Notes under the pieces: generated by a model
Seen by the model: only the letters and a program-made list of their open reading frames with translations
Told to the model about the DNA's origin: nothing
The model's database searches: none
DNA from: CAYNRE01 sp964399535
Lineage (GTDB): Bacteria; Planctomycetota; Planctomycetia; Pirellulales; CAYNRE01
Reading direction: 5' to 3'
Length of the DNA: 64,000 bases
Assembly: GCA_964399535.1 (NCBI GenBank)
Contig: CAYNRE010000070.1
Coordinates: forward strand, 599,203-663,202
Shown here: piece after piece, positions 57,303 through 64,000 of the stretch
Numbering within the stretch: position 1 is the stretch's first letter
Layout: each line of letters begins with the position of its first letter
Position numbers and translations under genes: made by a program

Positions 57303-60259
57303 GGAGCCAATTTCTCCCGGAGTTGCAAGGTATCAGCGTCGTCAGGGTGCTCGCCCAGCCATTGGTCGAGCACCGCCCGGGCAGCGGCTCGGTCGCCCGC
57401 CGCGGCCAAGGCCTCGGCCAGTCCGCGCCGGTGGGCCGGCTGGTCGGGCTCGAGCTCGACGAGGGTCCGCCATTGGCGGCAAATCAACTCCGAATCTCCC
57501 GATGCAGCGGCCGCCGCCAACAACAACCGATGGGCATCGATGTCGCGTACATTAACAAACAGCGCCTCGTTCGCCCAGCGAGCGGCCTCTTCGCGGTCGC
57601 CCGCGGCTAGTGCCAGTTGGGCCAGTTTCTTCCGCACCACGGCGTCGTCGCCGTCGGCCAAGGCCAACTCGTGGAGCACCTCGGCCAGGGGGCCGGCGGC
57701 TCGTTGTTCGAGATAAATCGCGGCCAACCGTTTTTTCCACTGGGGGTCGTCGGGAGCTGTCTCGGCCCCCAATCGGTAAAGCGCCTCGGCCTGGTCCAGT
57801 TGGCCTGCCTGCTGCCGCAGCCCGGCCACAAGCCGCAAAAGGTCGAGTTGCGGCGCGGCGCGGTCGAGCGCGGCCTCGGCCAGGCGGAGCGCTTCCTCGC
57901 GCTGGCCGGTAGCCAGGCCGAGCCGGGCCAACACATAGGTGCCGAGCGCGTGCTGTTGGTGCAACTGACAGGCCCGCTCCGCCCAGCGACGCGCCGCCGG
58001 CAACTCGCTCCGCTCCAGTAAGGCCCGGGCCAGTTCGGCCGCGGCGTCGGCGTCGTCCGGGTGCTGCTGGGCCCAGCGCTCGCGCTCGGCCAGGCTCCGC
58101 GGCGTGGAGCTGGGGCCCAGCTTCAAACCGGCTACCGTCTGCTGCAAGTAGCGGTGATAACCCGCGTCGATCTGCGCGGGGTCGGCGGCGAATGCCCGCT
58201 CGAGCGCCGCGCGGGTGTTGGCCGTTTCGCTAAAGGCGGCCAGCAGCCGCGCCGGGGCATCGGGGCCAAAGGTCTTCAGCAGGTACTCCACGTAAAGCTC
58301 GGCCTGGCAGTAGGCCAACTGCCAGTCTTCGCTCGAGTGAGGGCGAACAAACCCCAGGTTAATGGTATCCAGGTTGAATACGGTGCCCGCGGCCCACCGC
58401 GCGGTCAACAACTGGTTCCAGGCGGCCGGGCGAGGAAAACGCTCGTTCCAAACCGCCAGGCCCTCGGTAAACCAGTGGGGCACGTGGAAATTGGTTTGTT
58501 CCAGGTTGATGACATGCACCAGCTCGTGCTCGACCACCCGGCCCCAATGGTACGGAGTACCCGCATTGGGCGAAGTAAGCGCCACCATCGTACCGGCGCA
58601 GGCGGCCACCGTGCCCACGTAGGGAAGACCCACCATGCGCGCGCTGAACCAGCCGTGGGCCTCGGTATTGCGGGCACGGTTGAGAATCTCGAACAGCACC
58701 TTGTCGCCGGGCGCATGGCCCAGCCAGGTTTCGAGCCGAGGCAGAACCCGTTCCAGGTGTTCGAGCAGCAGCCGGGCCAGCAGGGCATCCGCCTGCGGGT
58801 CGAAGCGGACGCGGAAATGATCGGATTCGATCGTTTCGTAATCGGCCAGCACCTCGAGCACTTCCAGCGAATTGCTGACCCGCACGTGAAACGGATCTTC
58901 CGCCGCGGCCTGGGTCAGCAGGTGCCGCGCCTCGTCCTCGCGCCCCAACCGCAGGTACATCAGCCCCAGGCCCGCTGCCGGACCGGGCATCTGCGGCAGG
59001 CACTTCCGCGCCGCCAGAAAGCAGCGTTCCGCCTCGCCGAATTGGCGGCGCTCTTCCAGAAGCGTGGCCCAGGTGGTGTAGAAAACGCCGGCCGCTGGGT
59101 TTCGGGCGAGCACTTCGGCTTCGATCTGCCCTGCCGCGGGCGAGGGAAGCTCGCCGCCGCCCGGGCGCTCCAGATCGGCGATCGCCGCCTGGCGGCCCAG
59201 CACTTGTTCATCCACCGGGTTCAACTCGGCGGCCCGGCGCAGGTGGGCCGAGGCCGCCTCGAGGTCGAAATTGGCCAGCTCCCAGTCGGCCCGCAGGGCA
59301 TGGGCTTCGGTCAGCTCGGGGTTGATTTCCACGGCCTGGGCCAACCAGCGCGCGGCCTGATCGAGGTCGTAGTTCTGCAGCGCCAGTTCTCCCAGCGCGG
59401 CATAGACCTCGGCCGCCTCGGGATTGATTCGCAGGGCCTTTTGAAACTGTCGCAGGGCTTCGGCCTGGTTGGTTTTTTCCAGGTACAGCCGGCCAGCTTC
59501 GTAGGCCGCCGGCCAATAGTCGGGGTGCCGCTCGAGCACTTTGGCATAGAACTGATTGACCAGAAATCCGAATTGATCGCTGAGCCGGTTCCAGCGGGCA
59601 TGCTGGGCCGCGGCAAGCCCGATCCAGCGGAGATCGTCGGGATCGTCAACCGAGCCCTGATTAAACAGGTCGACCAGCTCGCGATAGCCGTCGGCCGCAT
59701 CGGCCACTTTGCCCCGGGCGGCAAACAACTCGGCCCGCAGCCAGCGCGCCAGCGTTTGGTCGGCGTCGACCTCGAGGGTTTTGGCAACCCAGTTGTCGGC
59801 CGCCGGCAAGTCGCCCCGCTGCCAGGCCAAGAGCCCAAGTTCCGCCAGCACCCGCGCGCTAGGGCGCTCTTGGCCGGCCGCTTGCTCCAGGGTCGCCCGG
59901 GCATCGTCTCGGCGGCCTTGAGCCACCTGGCAAGCCGCCAGCCCGAGGGCAATCAGGGGTTGCTCGCTGGGCCCGGCCGTCTGGGCCAGGGCGGCGAACC
60001 GCTCCTGGGCCTCGCCATAGCGGCCGCGCCATAGCAGCTTCTGTGCTTCGGTCAGTGACGCAGCCTGGGCCCCCCCGGGCACGGTCACCGGCGGCGAGGC
60101 AGCCGGCGGCGGTGAATCGGCCGGCGGTTCGGCAGCAGAGGCCCCACCGGTCAAACGCCATGCCAGCAACGCCGCGGTTAGCAAGGCCAGGGGCCGAGCA
60201 AAACCGAAACGCGGCAGCCTTGCGGCACGCCGTCGGCAGTAGGGCAGGGGAGGGGCCAT
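57299..60259 (-). CDS. TPR protein with gluzincin (peptidase MA-like) domain
   Basis: A 986-aa protein with an N-terminal hydrophobic segment (ALLTAALLAWRLTGGASA), a signal peptide or anchor. The first part (about 75-460) is TPR repeats, for instance PEAAEVYAALGELALQNYDL. The middle (about 490-720) is a zinc metallopeptidase of the MA-like type: HELVHVINLEQ holds the HExxH motif and HWFTEGLAVWNE the third ligand Glu. More TPR repeats follow (about 740-986). The ATG at 60259 is preferred to a GTG at 60301 because it keeps a better signal. It opens a translationally coupled unit with a MazG-like protein, a large membrane protein and an ABC ATPase. Confidence 0.83.
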   Translation of the reverse strand: MAPPLPYCRRRAARLPRFGFARPLALLTAALLAWRLTGGASAAEPPADSPPPAASPPVTVPGGAQAASLTEAQKLLWRGRYGEAQERFAALAQTAGPSEQPLIALGLAACQVAQGRRDDARATLEQAAGQERPSARVLAELGLLAWQRGDLPAADNWVAKTLEVDADQTLARWLRAELFAARGKVADAADGYRELVDLFNQGSVDDPDDLRWIGLAAAQHARWNRLSDQFGFLVNQFYAKVLERHPDYWPAAYEAGRLYLEKTNQAEALRQFQKALRINPEAAEVYAALGELALQNYDLDQAARWLAQAVEINPELTEAHALRADWELANFDLEAASAHLRRAAELNPVDEQVLGRQAAIADLERPGGGELPSPAAGQIEAEVLARNPAAGVFYTTWATLLEERRQFGEAERCFLAARKCLPQMPGPAAGLGLMYLRLGREDEARHLLTQAAAEDPFHVRVSNSLEVLEVLADYETIESDHFRVRFDPQADALLARLLLEHLERVLPRLETWLGHAPGDKVLFEILNRARNTEAHGWFSARMVGLPYVGTVAACAGTMVALTSPNAGTPYHWGRVVEHELVHVINLEQTNFHVPHWFTEGLAVWNERFPRPAAWNQLLTARWAAGTVFNLDTINLGFVRPHSSEDWQLAYCQAELYVEYLLKTFGPDAPARLLAAFSETANTRAALERAFAADPAQIDAGYHRYLQQTVAGLKLGPSSTPRSLAERERWAQQHPDDADAAAELARALLERSELPAARRWAERACQLHQQHALGTYVLARLGLATGQREEALRLAEAALDRAAPQLDLLRLVAGLRQQAGQLDQAEALYRLGAETAPDDPQWKKRLAAIYLEQRAAGPLAEVLHELALADGDDAVVRKKLAQLALAAGDREEAARWANEALFVNVRDIDAHRLLLAAAAASGDSELICRQWRTLVELEPDQPAHRRGLAEALAAAGDRAAARAVLDQWLGEHPDDADTLQLREKLAP

Positions 60260-60691
60260 CTCGTTCACGGAACAGGGCCAGCTATGAACGGCCGCGAACA
60301 CCGCACGAGTTTCGCATACCGGTAAGCCACGCTAGCCCATCGGCCGGGTTCCGGCAATCAACCGCGGCCAGGGGCCTGTCTGAAGTCGCTACGACGCGGG
60401 CCCCGTACTTGCCAAGCAACGGGGAAGAAGTACCAAGCGGAGGCCCGTCGGTACGTGCGGCGGCTTCTGTGCCAGTTGGTGACAGGGTTTGCACGGGCAG
60501 CGCCGATCCGTGCGCTTCAGCCGGTGTCGTAACCGATCCGGTGGCCAACCTGGCCACTGTCAGTCAGCGCTGAAACCCAGCCACGAATCGGCGCGTGAAA
60601 CCCGGTCCGCGAGAGAACGGGGGAATCGGCGATTCGGCTTGTCCTGCGGCGTTTCTGCCGCCGGGGGTTACGAAGGGCGAATCAACTCAAG
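60260..60691. other. Intergenic region between TPR operon and IS remnants
   Basis: About 430 nt without a supported gene. It includes the promoter region of the leftward TPR/peptidase unit and probably the left flank of an IS21-like remnant; I could not identify a terminal repeat. Confidence 0.35.
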
Positions 60692-60920
60692 ATGGCCCAA
60701 TTTCAGTCGATTCTCACACTGCACTCGCAAGGCTGGTCCGGTCGGCGGATTGCTGGGGAACTGCACATCGATCGCGAGACGGTCTCGCGCTGGGTATGCC
60801 TGGCCCGGCAAGCATCGTCGGCGACGGCCGGAAGTTCCAAGCCGGCCAATGCGCCGTTCGTCTGTCCCGGATCGGAATCGCTCGACTCGGATCTTGCCCC
60901 GCTTGGCGACGGCGGGTCTA
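60692..60920 (+). pseudogene. IS21-family transposase (IstA) N-terminal remnant
   Basis: From the ATG at 60692 the frame reads MAQFQSILTLHSQGWSGRRI, AGELHIDRETVSRWVCLARQ, the N-terminal HTH of IS21-type IstA transposases, and a Pro/Ser linker (SKPANAPFVCPGSE) typical of these proteins. After about 75 codons similarity stops; the integrase core is absent and IS5-like sequence in the opposite orientation takes over near 60940. The fragment cannot encode an active transposase. Confidence 0.65.
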
Positions 60921-60939
60921 ACGGACCTAGCGGTTCAAA

Positions 60940-61420
60940 CTCGTTCAGGGCCAAACAGCCGCCGCCGCGATCCTGCACGCTGTCGGGCGTAATGACCAAC
61001 CCCCAGACGACCCCCAACGCGTCAACAACCACATGCCGATTGCGGCCGACGACTTTTTTCCGCGTCGTAGCCGAGTGGCCCCTCTTGTTCGGTCGTCTTC
61101 ACGCTCTGGCCGTCGAGCACCGCGGCGGACGGTTTGAGCTTTCGCCTCGCCTCCCGCCGCGCACGATGGCGCAGCTCCGCGTGAATCCGCTCCCAAGTGC
61201 CATCCTTCTACAAGAGGCGCAAATAATGAGACACGATACGGCAGGGTGGTAGATCGTGCGGCAGGCTGCGCCACGCACAGCCGTTGCGGGCCAGGTACAG
61301 GATGGCGCGCGGCGACTGTACTTCGCAGGACGGCCGCCCCGGTTTCGGTTCGGGAACCCAGAGCGTCATCCTTCGCCACGGGGCATCCGTCAGGTCGCTG
61401 GGATGGGAGCTCCGTCTCAT
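60940..61420 (-). pseudogene. IS5-family transposase remnant with stop and frameshift
   Basis: On the minus strand from the ATG at 61420 the frame reads MRRSSHPSDLTDAPW, then GRPSCEVQSPRAILYLARNG, CAWRSLPHDLPPCRIVSHYL: the N terminus of an IS5-type (IS1031/IS402-like) transposase. A TAG at 61208-61210 interrupts it where a Trp is expected. Past the stop the frame continues with KDGTWERIHAELRHRARREA and QSVKTTEQEGPLGYDAEK, then a one-base loss beside the A-run at 61054-61059 shifts to VVGRNRHVVVDALGVVWGLV and ITPDSVQDRGG. Similarity ends near 60940, so the C-terminal half is missing. GGGCGCGTCCATAAAG (61467-61482, minus) may be its terminal repeat. Confidence 0.75.
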
Positions 61421-61549
61421 GTCGCACAGACTACTCCTCCACACCAAAACCCCGAACGATCACTTTATGGACGCGCCCTAAGTGGTTGCACGCCCGGCGT
61501 ATGCTTTCGAAATCCCGGTTCGCTCCCACATTCGACGAATCAAGTAGAG

Positions 61550-62503
61550 TCAGGCATTATTGGGTTTCTTGATCCGCGGCTGCGTAGTTGAGCTCTCCTG
61601 TGATGGCAATCTAATACTAGCCGCATTGGAGTTCTTCCCCGTGCGTCGTTCTGCTTCGATTGATGTCAGCGAAGCCCCAAACGTCACGAGGTGCCGCAAC
61701 GTGTCGCAGTAGGCAGAATACTCCATCTGCTGCCTGATCACTGGGGTCAGGGCTCGCCCGCCAACGACGACAGCCGCGCCGTTCTCGAGCGCTAGTCTGT
61801 GAAGATGCGCATACTCCTCCAAGAAGGATGAAACAGAATCGATGTAGGACACACTAAGCCAGAGCAACCTGGGACGGCTGTCGCGAACCGCTTCGCCGAT
61901 CGTGGACGCTGGCAGGCTCGTGCCGAGGGTGGTCGCTCGCCAACCCTGTTCTCTCAGGACAAGTTCGATCATTGCGTTTGGCAGTCGATAGGGGTCGCAA
62001 CTTAATGTGCCTCCGACCGCCACGAGGGCCTCTGGTCGCGGAGTTCGAATCACCATGCGCAACTCGTGCATCATTTTAAAGCCAATTTCGCACGCGCGTC
62101 GCTCACGATAGATCGATACCTCGCCGCACTCCCAGCGGTCACCGATATCGTGGAATGCCATGGCCAGTACTCGGTCGCAAATCTCGCACGCTGATTGCCC
62201 GGCTAGATAGAGATCAAAGACGATTCGGCGACACAGATCTTCGTCGCCGGCGACGAGTGCATCTCGAACCTGCTCGCGCGCCCTATCACTGACGCCTACG
62301 GCTCGCCCAGTGTTCGAAGGCAGCCCCAAGAGTTCCGGCCGCACCAGTTGTTGGCCGGACTGTCGAAGGAATTGGAACACGTCGTCCAGCGCAAGTCGCC
62401 GATGCCCACCAGCCGTGCGGATCGCGGTCAGTAGCCCCTGGTCGCACCAGCGCTTCAGCGACGATTCACTGACGTTGATGGCTTGGGCGACTTGCTTAAT
62501 CAA
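61550..62503 (-). CDS. MerR-type regulator with degenerate B12-binding domain
   Basis: A 317-aa regulator. Residues 1-50 are a MerR-type winged helix (VAQAINVSESSLKRWCDQGL, TAGGHRRLALDDVF). Residues about 75-150 form the helical bundle and 158-290 the Rossmann-like B12-binding domain known from CarH/LitR. The cobalamin-cap motif Wx9EH reads W124...E134-R135, so His is Arg, and the DxHxxG motif that supplies the lower ligand reads D170-P-Y-R-L-P, so His is Tyr and Gly is Pro. The protein probably does not bind B12 as CarH does. The start is a TTG without a ribosome site; an ATG in another frame 13 nt upstream suggests a possible one-base frameshift at the start. It is divergent from the PATR-repeat gene. 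Confidence 0.8.
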   Translation of the reverse strand: MIKQVAQAINVSESSLKRWCDQGLLTAIRTAGGHRRLALDDVFQFLRQSGQQLVRPELLGLPSNTGRAVGVSDRAREQVRDALVAGDEDLCRRIVFDLYLAGQSACEICDRVLAMAFHDIGDRWECGEVSIYRERRACEIGFKMMHELRMVIRTPRPEALVAVGGTLSCDPYRLPNAMIELVLREQGWRATTLGTSLPASTIGEAVRDSRPRLLWLSVSYIDSVSSFLEEYAHLHRLALENGAAVVVGGRALTPVIRQQMEYSAYCDTLRHLVTFGASLTSIEAERRTGKNSNAASIRLPSQESSTTQPRIKKPNNA

Positions 62504-62911
62504 CGTTGGGCGACATCACCACACCGGCGAACACTTCCAAGCCGTCTTCGGTAGCGTTGGTCACCTGGCAACCCAACGCCCATGCTTATTGGAATGGAAA
62601 ACTTACCAATGAATCCTCTGAGATTTTGGTTGCTTCATCTGGTTACTAGTGGGTAACCTTTCGTGAAATTGGAGATTACCCCCCAAAGGGGGGCACCCTG
62701 CTCAGGGCGTCGGTTGGGGTGGCCTTAGGGGGGGCCAAGCGTTCGGGGTTGAGCTGCCCAGCGTCACGACCTGGGGGCTCGGCATCTCTCGCGGCACTAG
62801 TTCGGTACGCGCCTACGGTCGTGTCTTAACGATGCGACGGCGCGCGTCTTGCGCGGCTTCCTGGACCTGGGTCTCGATGTCTCGTTCTCTACACCACAGA
62901 GGTGGATGGAA
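62504..62911. promoter_or_regulatory. Divergent control region with inverted repeats
   Basis: About 410 nt between the MerR-type regulator and the PATR gene. An AT-rich stretch (62590-62680) contains GGTTAC-N6-GTAACC at 62641-62658, a dyad that could be an operator for a dimeric regulator, and CCCCCC-AAA-GGGGGG at 62679-62693. No gene is supported. Binding of the regulator here is inference. Confidence 0.4.
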
Positions 62912-64000
62912 ATGCCGCAGGCAGTAATTGGTGCTGACGGGGCACACATCCGGTCGATTCGTGCGCGCGAGTTGGCGTGTTTCGCCTCGAGCGCTCGCTT
63001 GCACCGGCTGACGATGCTACTGGCCATGTTGCTCGGGTCCGCTGGATTGCTCCGGCCCGCCAGCGCTCAGAACGGGACCTGGAATTCAGACGGCAACGGC
63101 AACTGGAGCAATAGCGCGCTGTGGGCCAGCAGCGTCGTGGCCAACGGCGCCGACTCCACGGCCTTTTTCACCAACAACATCACTGCCACGCGCACGATCA
63201 CGCTCGACACCGTGCGGACCATCGGCAACCTGAGCTTCTCCGACGCCGGGGCCGCCGGTTCGAGTTGGGTGCTCTCGGGCGCTAATACCCTCACGCTCGA
63301 TGTGACGGCCGGCAGCCCGATGGTCGATGTGCTCACCCCGACCACGATCAGCCTGGTCATGGCCGGCAACGACGGCCTGACCAAGACCGGAGCGTCCACG
63401 CTGACGATTTCGGGGGCCAACACCTATACGGGCACTACGCTGGTCAGCGCGGGCACTCTGACATTGGGGGCCGCCAATCGCATTGCCGACTCGAGTGCCC
63501 TGAATGTCGACACCGCCGGCACGTTCAACCTGGCCGGCCTAGCCGAAACCGTCGGCTCCTTGACCGGTTCGGGCGCCGTGACCCTGGGTGCCGGCACGCT
63601 CACCGCCGGCGGTGATAACAGCTCGACCAGTTTCTCCGGCATCATCTCGGGAACCGGGGGCTTCTCCAAGGCCGGCAGCGGCACCCTCACGATCTCGGGA
63701 GCGAATAGCTACACGGGCGCGACGACGGTGAGTACGGGGACATTGTTGTCGGGTGGTTTGGGAGTGATCGGGGATTCGAGCGCCGTGACGCTCAGCGGGG
63801 GGGCGCTATTGGACCTGGCGAATTTCTCGGAGACGATTGGTTCGTTGGCGGGTGCGGGGAGCGTGAGCCTGGGTTCGGCGTTGTTGACGACGGGGGGGAA
63901 TAACGGGACGACGAGCTATTCGGGGGTGCTGAGCGGTACGGGTGGCCTGACCAAGACGGGCTCGGGGACGATGACGATTTCGGGGGTCAACACCTACACG
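62912..64000 (+). CDS. PATR-repeat autotransporter-like protein, 3' end beyond window
   Basis: Open frame of at least 363 codons running off the right edge. The ATG at 62912 (another at 62906) follows GAGGTGG. A long basic n-region leads into a signal peptide (MLLAMLLGSAGLLRPASAQN). The mature part is Gly/Thr/Ser-rich beta-helix sequence with passenger-associated transport repeats (GLTKTGASTLTISGANTYTG; GFSKAGSGTLTISGANSYTG; GLTKTGSGTMTISGVNTYT) at nt 63374, 63659 and 63944, exactly 285 nt (95 residues) apart. Such proteins are exported to the cell surface, often as autotransporters or PEP-CTERM adhesins; the C terminus that would tell is outside the window. Third-position use shifts toward G after about 63720. 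Confidence 0.88.
   Translation, partial: MPQAVIGADGAHIRSIRARELACFASSARLHRLTMLLAMLLGSAGLLRPASAQNGTWNSDGNGNWSNSALWASSVVANGADSTAFFTNNITATRTITLDTVRTIGNLSFSDAGAAGSSWVLSGANTLTLDVTAGSPMVDVLTPTTISLVMAGNDGLTKTGASTLTISGANTYTGTTLVSAGTLTLGAANRIADSSALNVDTAGTFNLAGLAETVGSLTGSGAVTLGAGTLTAGGDNSSTSFSGIISGTGGFSKAGSGTLTISGANSYTGATTVSTGTLLSGGLGVIGDSSAVTLSGGALLDLANFSETIGSLAGAGSVSLGSALLTTGGNNGTTSYSGVLSGTGGLTKTGSGTMTISGVNTYT

Noticed and set aside
58061..60034. Plus-strand frame of 657 codons inside the TPR/peptidase gene
   Set aside because: It lies entirely opposite a well-supported protein with HExxH and TPR repeats, and has the composition of an antisense frame (many Arg, Gly, Gln, Pro).

Overview
The window looks like chromosomal DNA from a high-GC planctomycete, probably Pirellulales-like. 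The marks are a DUF1559 pilin-like protein, PEP-CTERM proteins with dockerin-type calcium repeats, a likely TIGR03000 domain, a large Lys/Ala-rich H1-like protein, giant TPR proteins and many secreted proteins without clear function. This is inferred from gene content; there is no rRNA or other taxonomic marker. No tRNA, rRNA, CRISPR array or intact mobile element was seen.

Layout. 1-6 kb (minus): two DGPF/YCII proteins (one fused to a GyrI-like domain), two VOC proteins, a DUF1579 protein, an ECF42-type sigma factor and a GT1 glycosyltransferase. This is the classic ECF42/DGPF neighbourhood, with a candidate promoter at 3489-3516. 6-9 kb: an APH-fold kinase-like protein and a CehA/McbA-like metal hydrolase, then an intergenic array of five hairpins. 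9.1-12.3 kb (plus): asd, truA and a GT4 glycosyltransferase. 12.3-15 kb: two tandem C-type-lectin/dockerin/PEP-CTERM paralogues bracketed by direct repeats. 15-19.6 kb: a penicillin-acylase-family enzyme, a TIGR03000-like secreted protein and the H1-like protein. 19.8-27.6 kb (minus): a giant secretin-like protein of 1862 aa and two small secreted proteins. 27.9-34.6 kb: an MDR dehydrogenase, a DegP-like protease, a lipoprotein, a HEAT-repeat membrane protein, and an overlapping pair of an MtnK-like kinase and a nucleoside hydrolase.

34.9-39 kb (plus): rpmF, fabD, fabG, acpP and fabF, the core of fatty acid synthesis. 39-41.7 kb: a dead antitoxin-like gene and an unusual fusion of a glycosidase-like domain to a class C beta-lactamase-like domain. 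41.8-46 kb: an EboC-like UbiA protein, a TIM-barrel sugar isomerase, a PfkB kinase and the DUF1559 protein. 46-51.4 kb: a 1672-aa membrane-anchored TPR protein. 51.5-60.3 kb (minus): a DinB-like protein, a PEP-CTERM protein, and a tightly packed four-gene unit of TPR/gluzincin peptidase, MazG-like protein, large membrane protein and ABC ATPase. 60.7-61.4 kb: abutting remnants of IS21-like and IS5-like elements. 61.5-64 kb: a MerR/B12-domain regulator that has lost the cobalamin ligands, divergent from a PATR-repeat autotransporter-like protein that runs off the right edge.

The best candidates for something new are the giant secretin-like protein, the glycosidase/beta-lactamase fusion, the repeat-flanked lectin cassette, and the divergent regulator/PATR pair.
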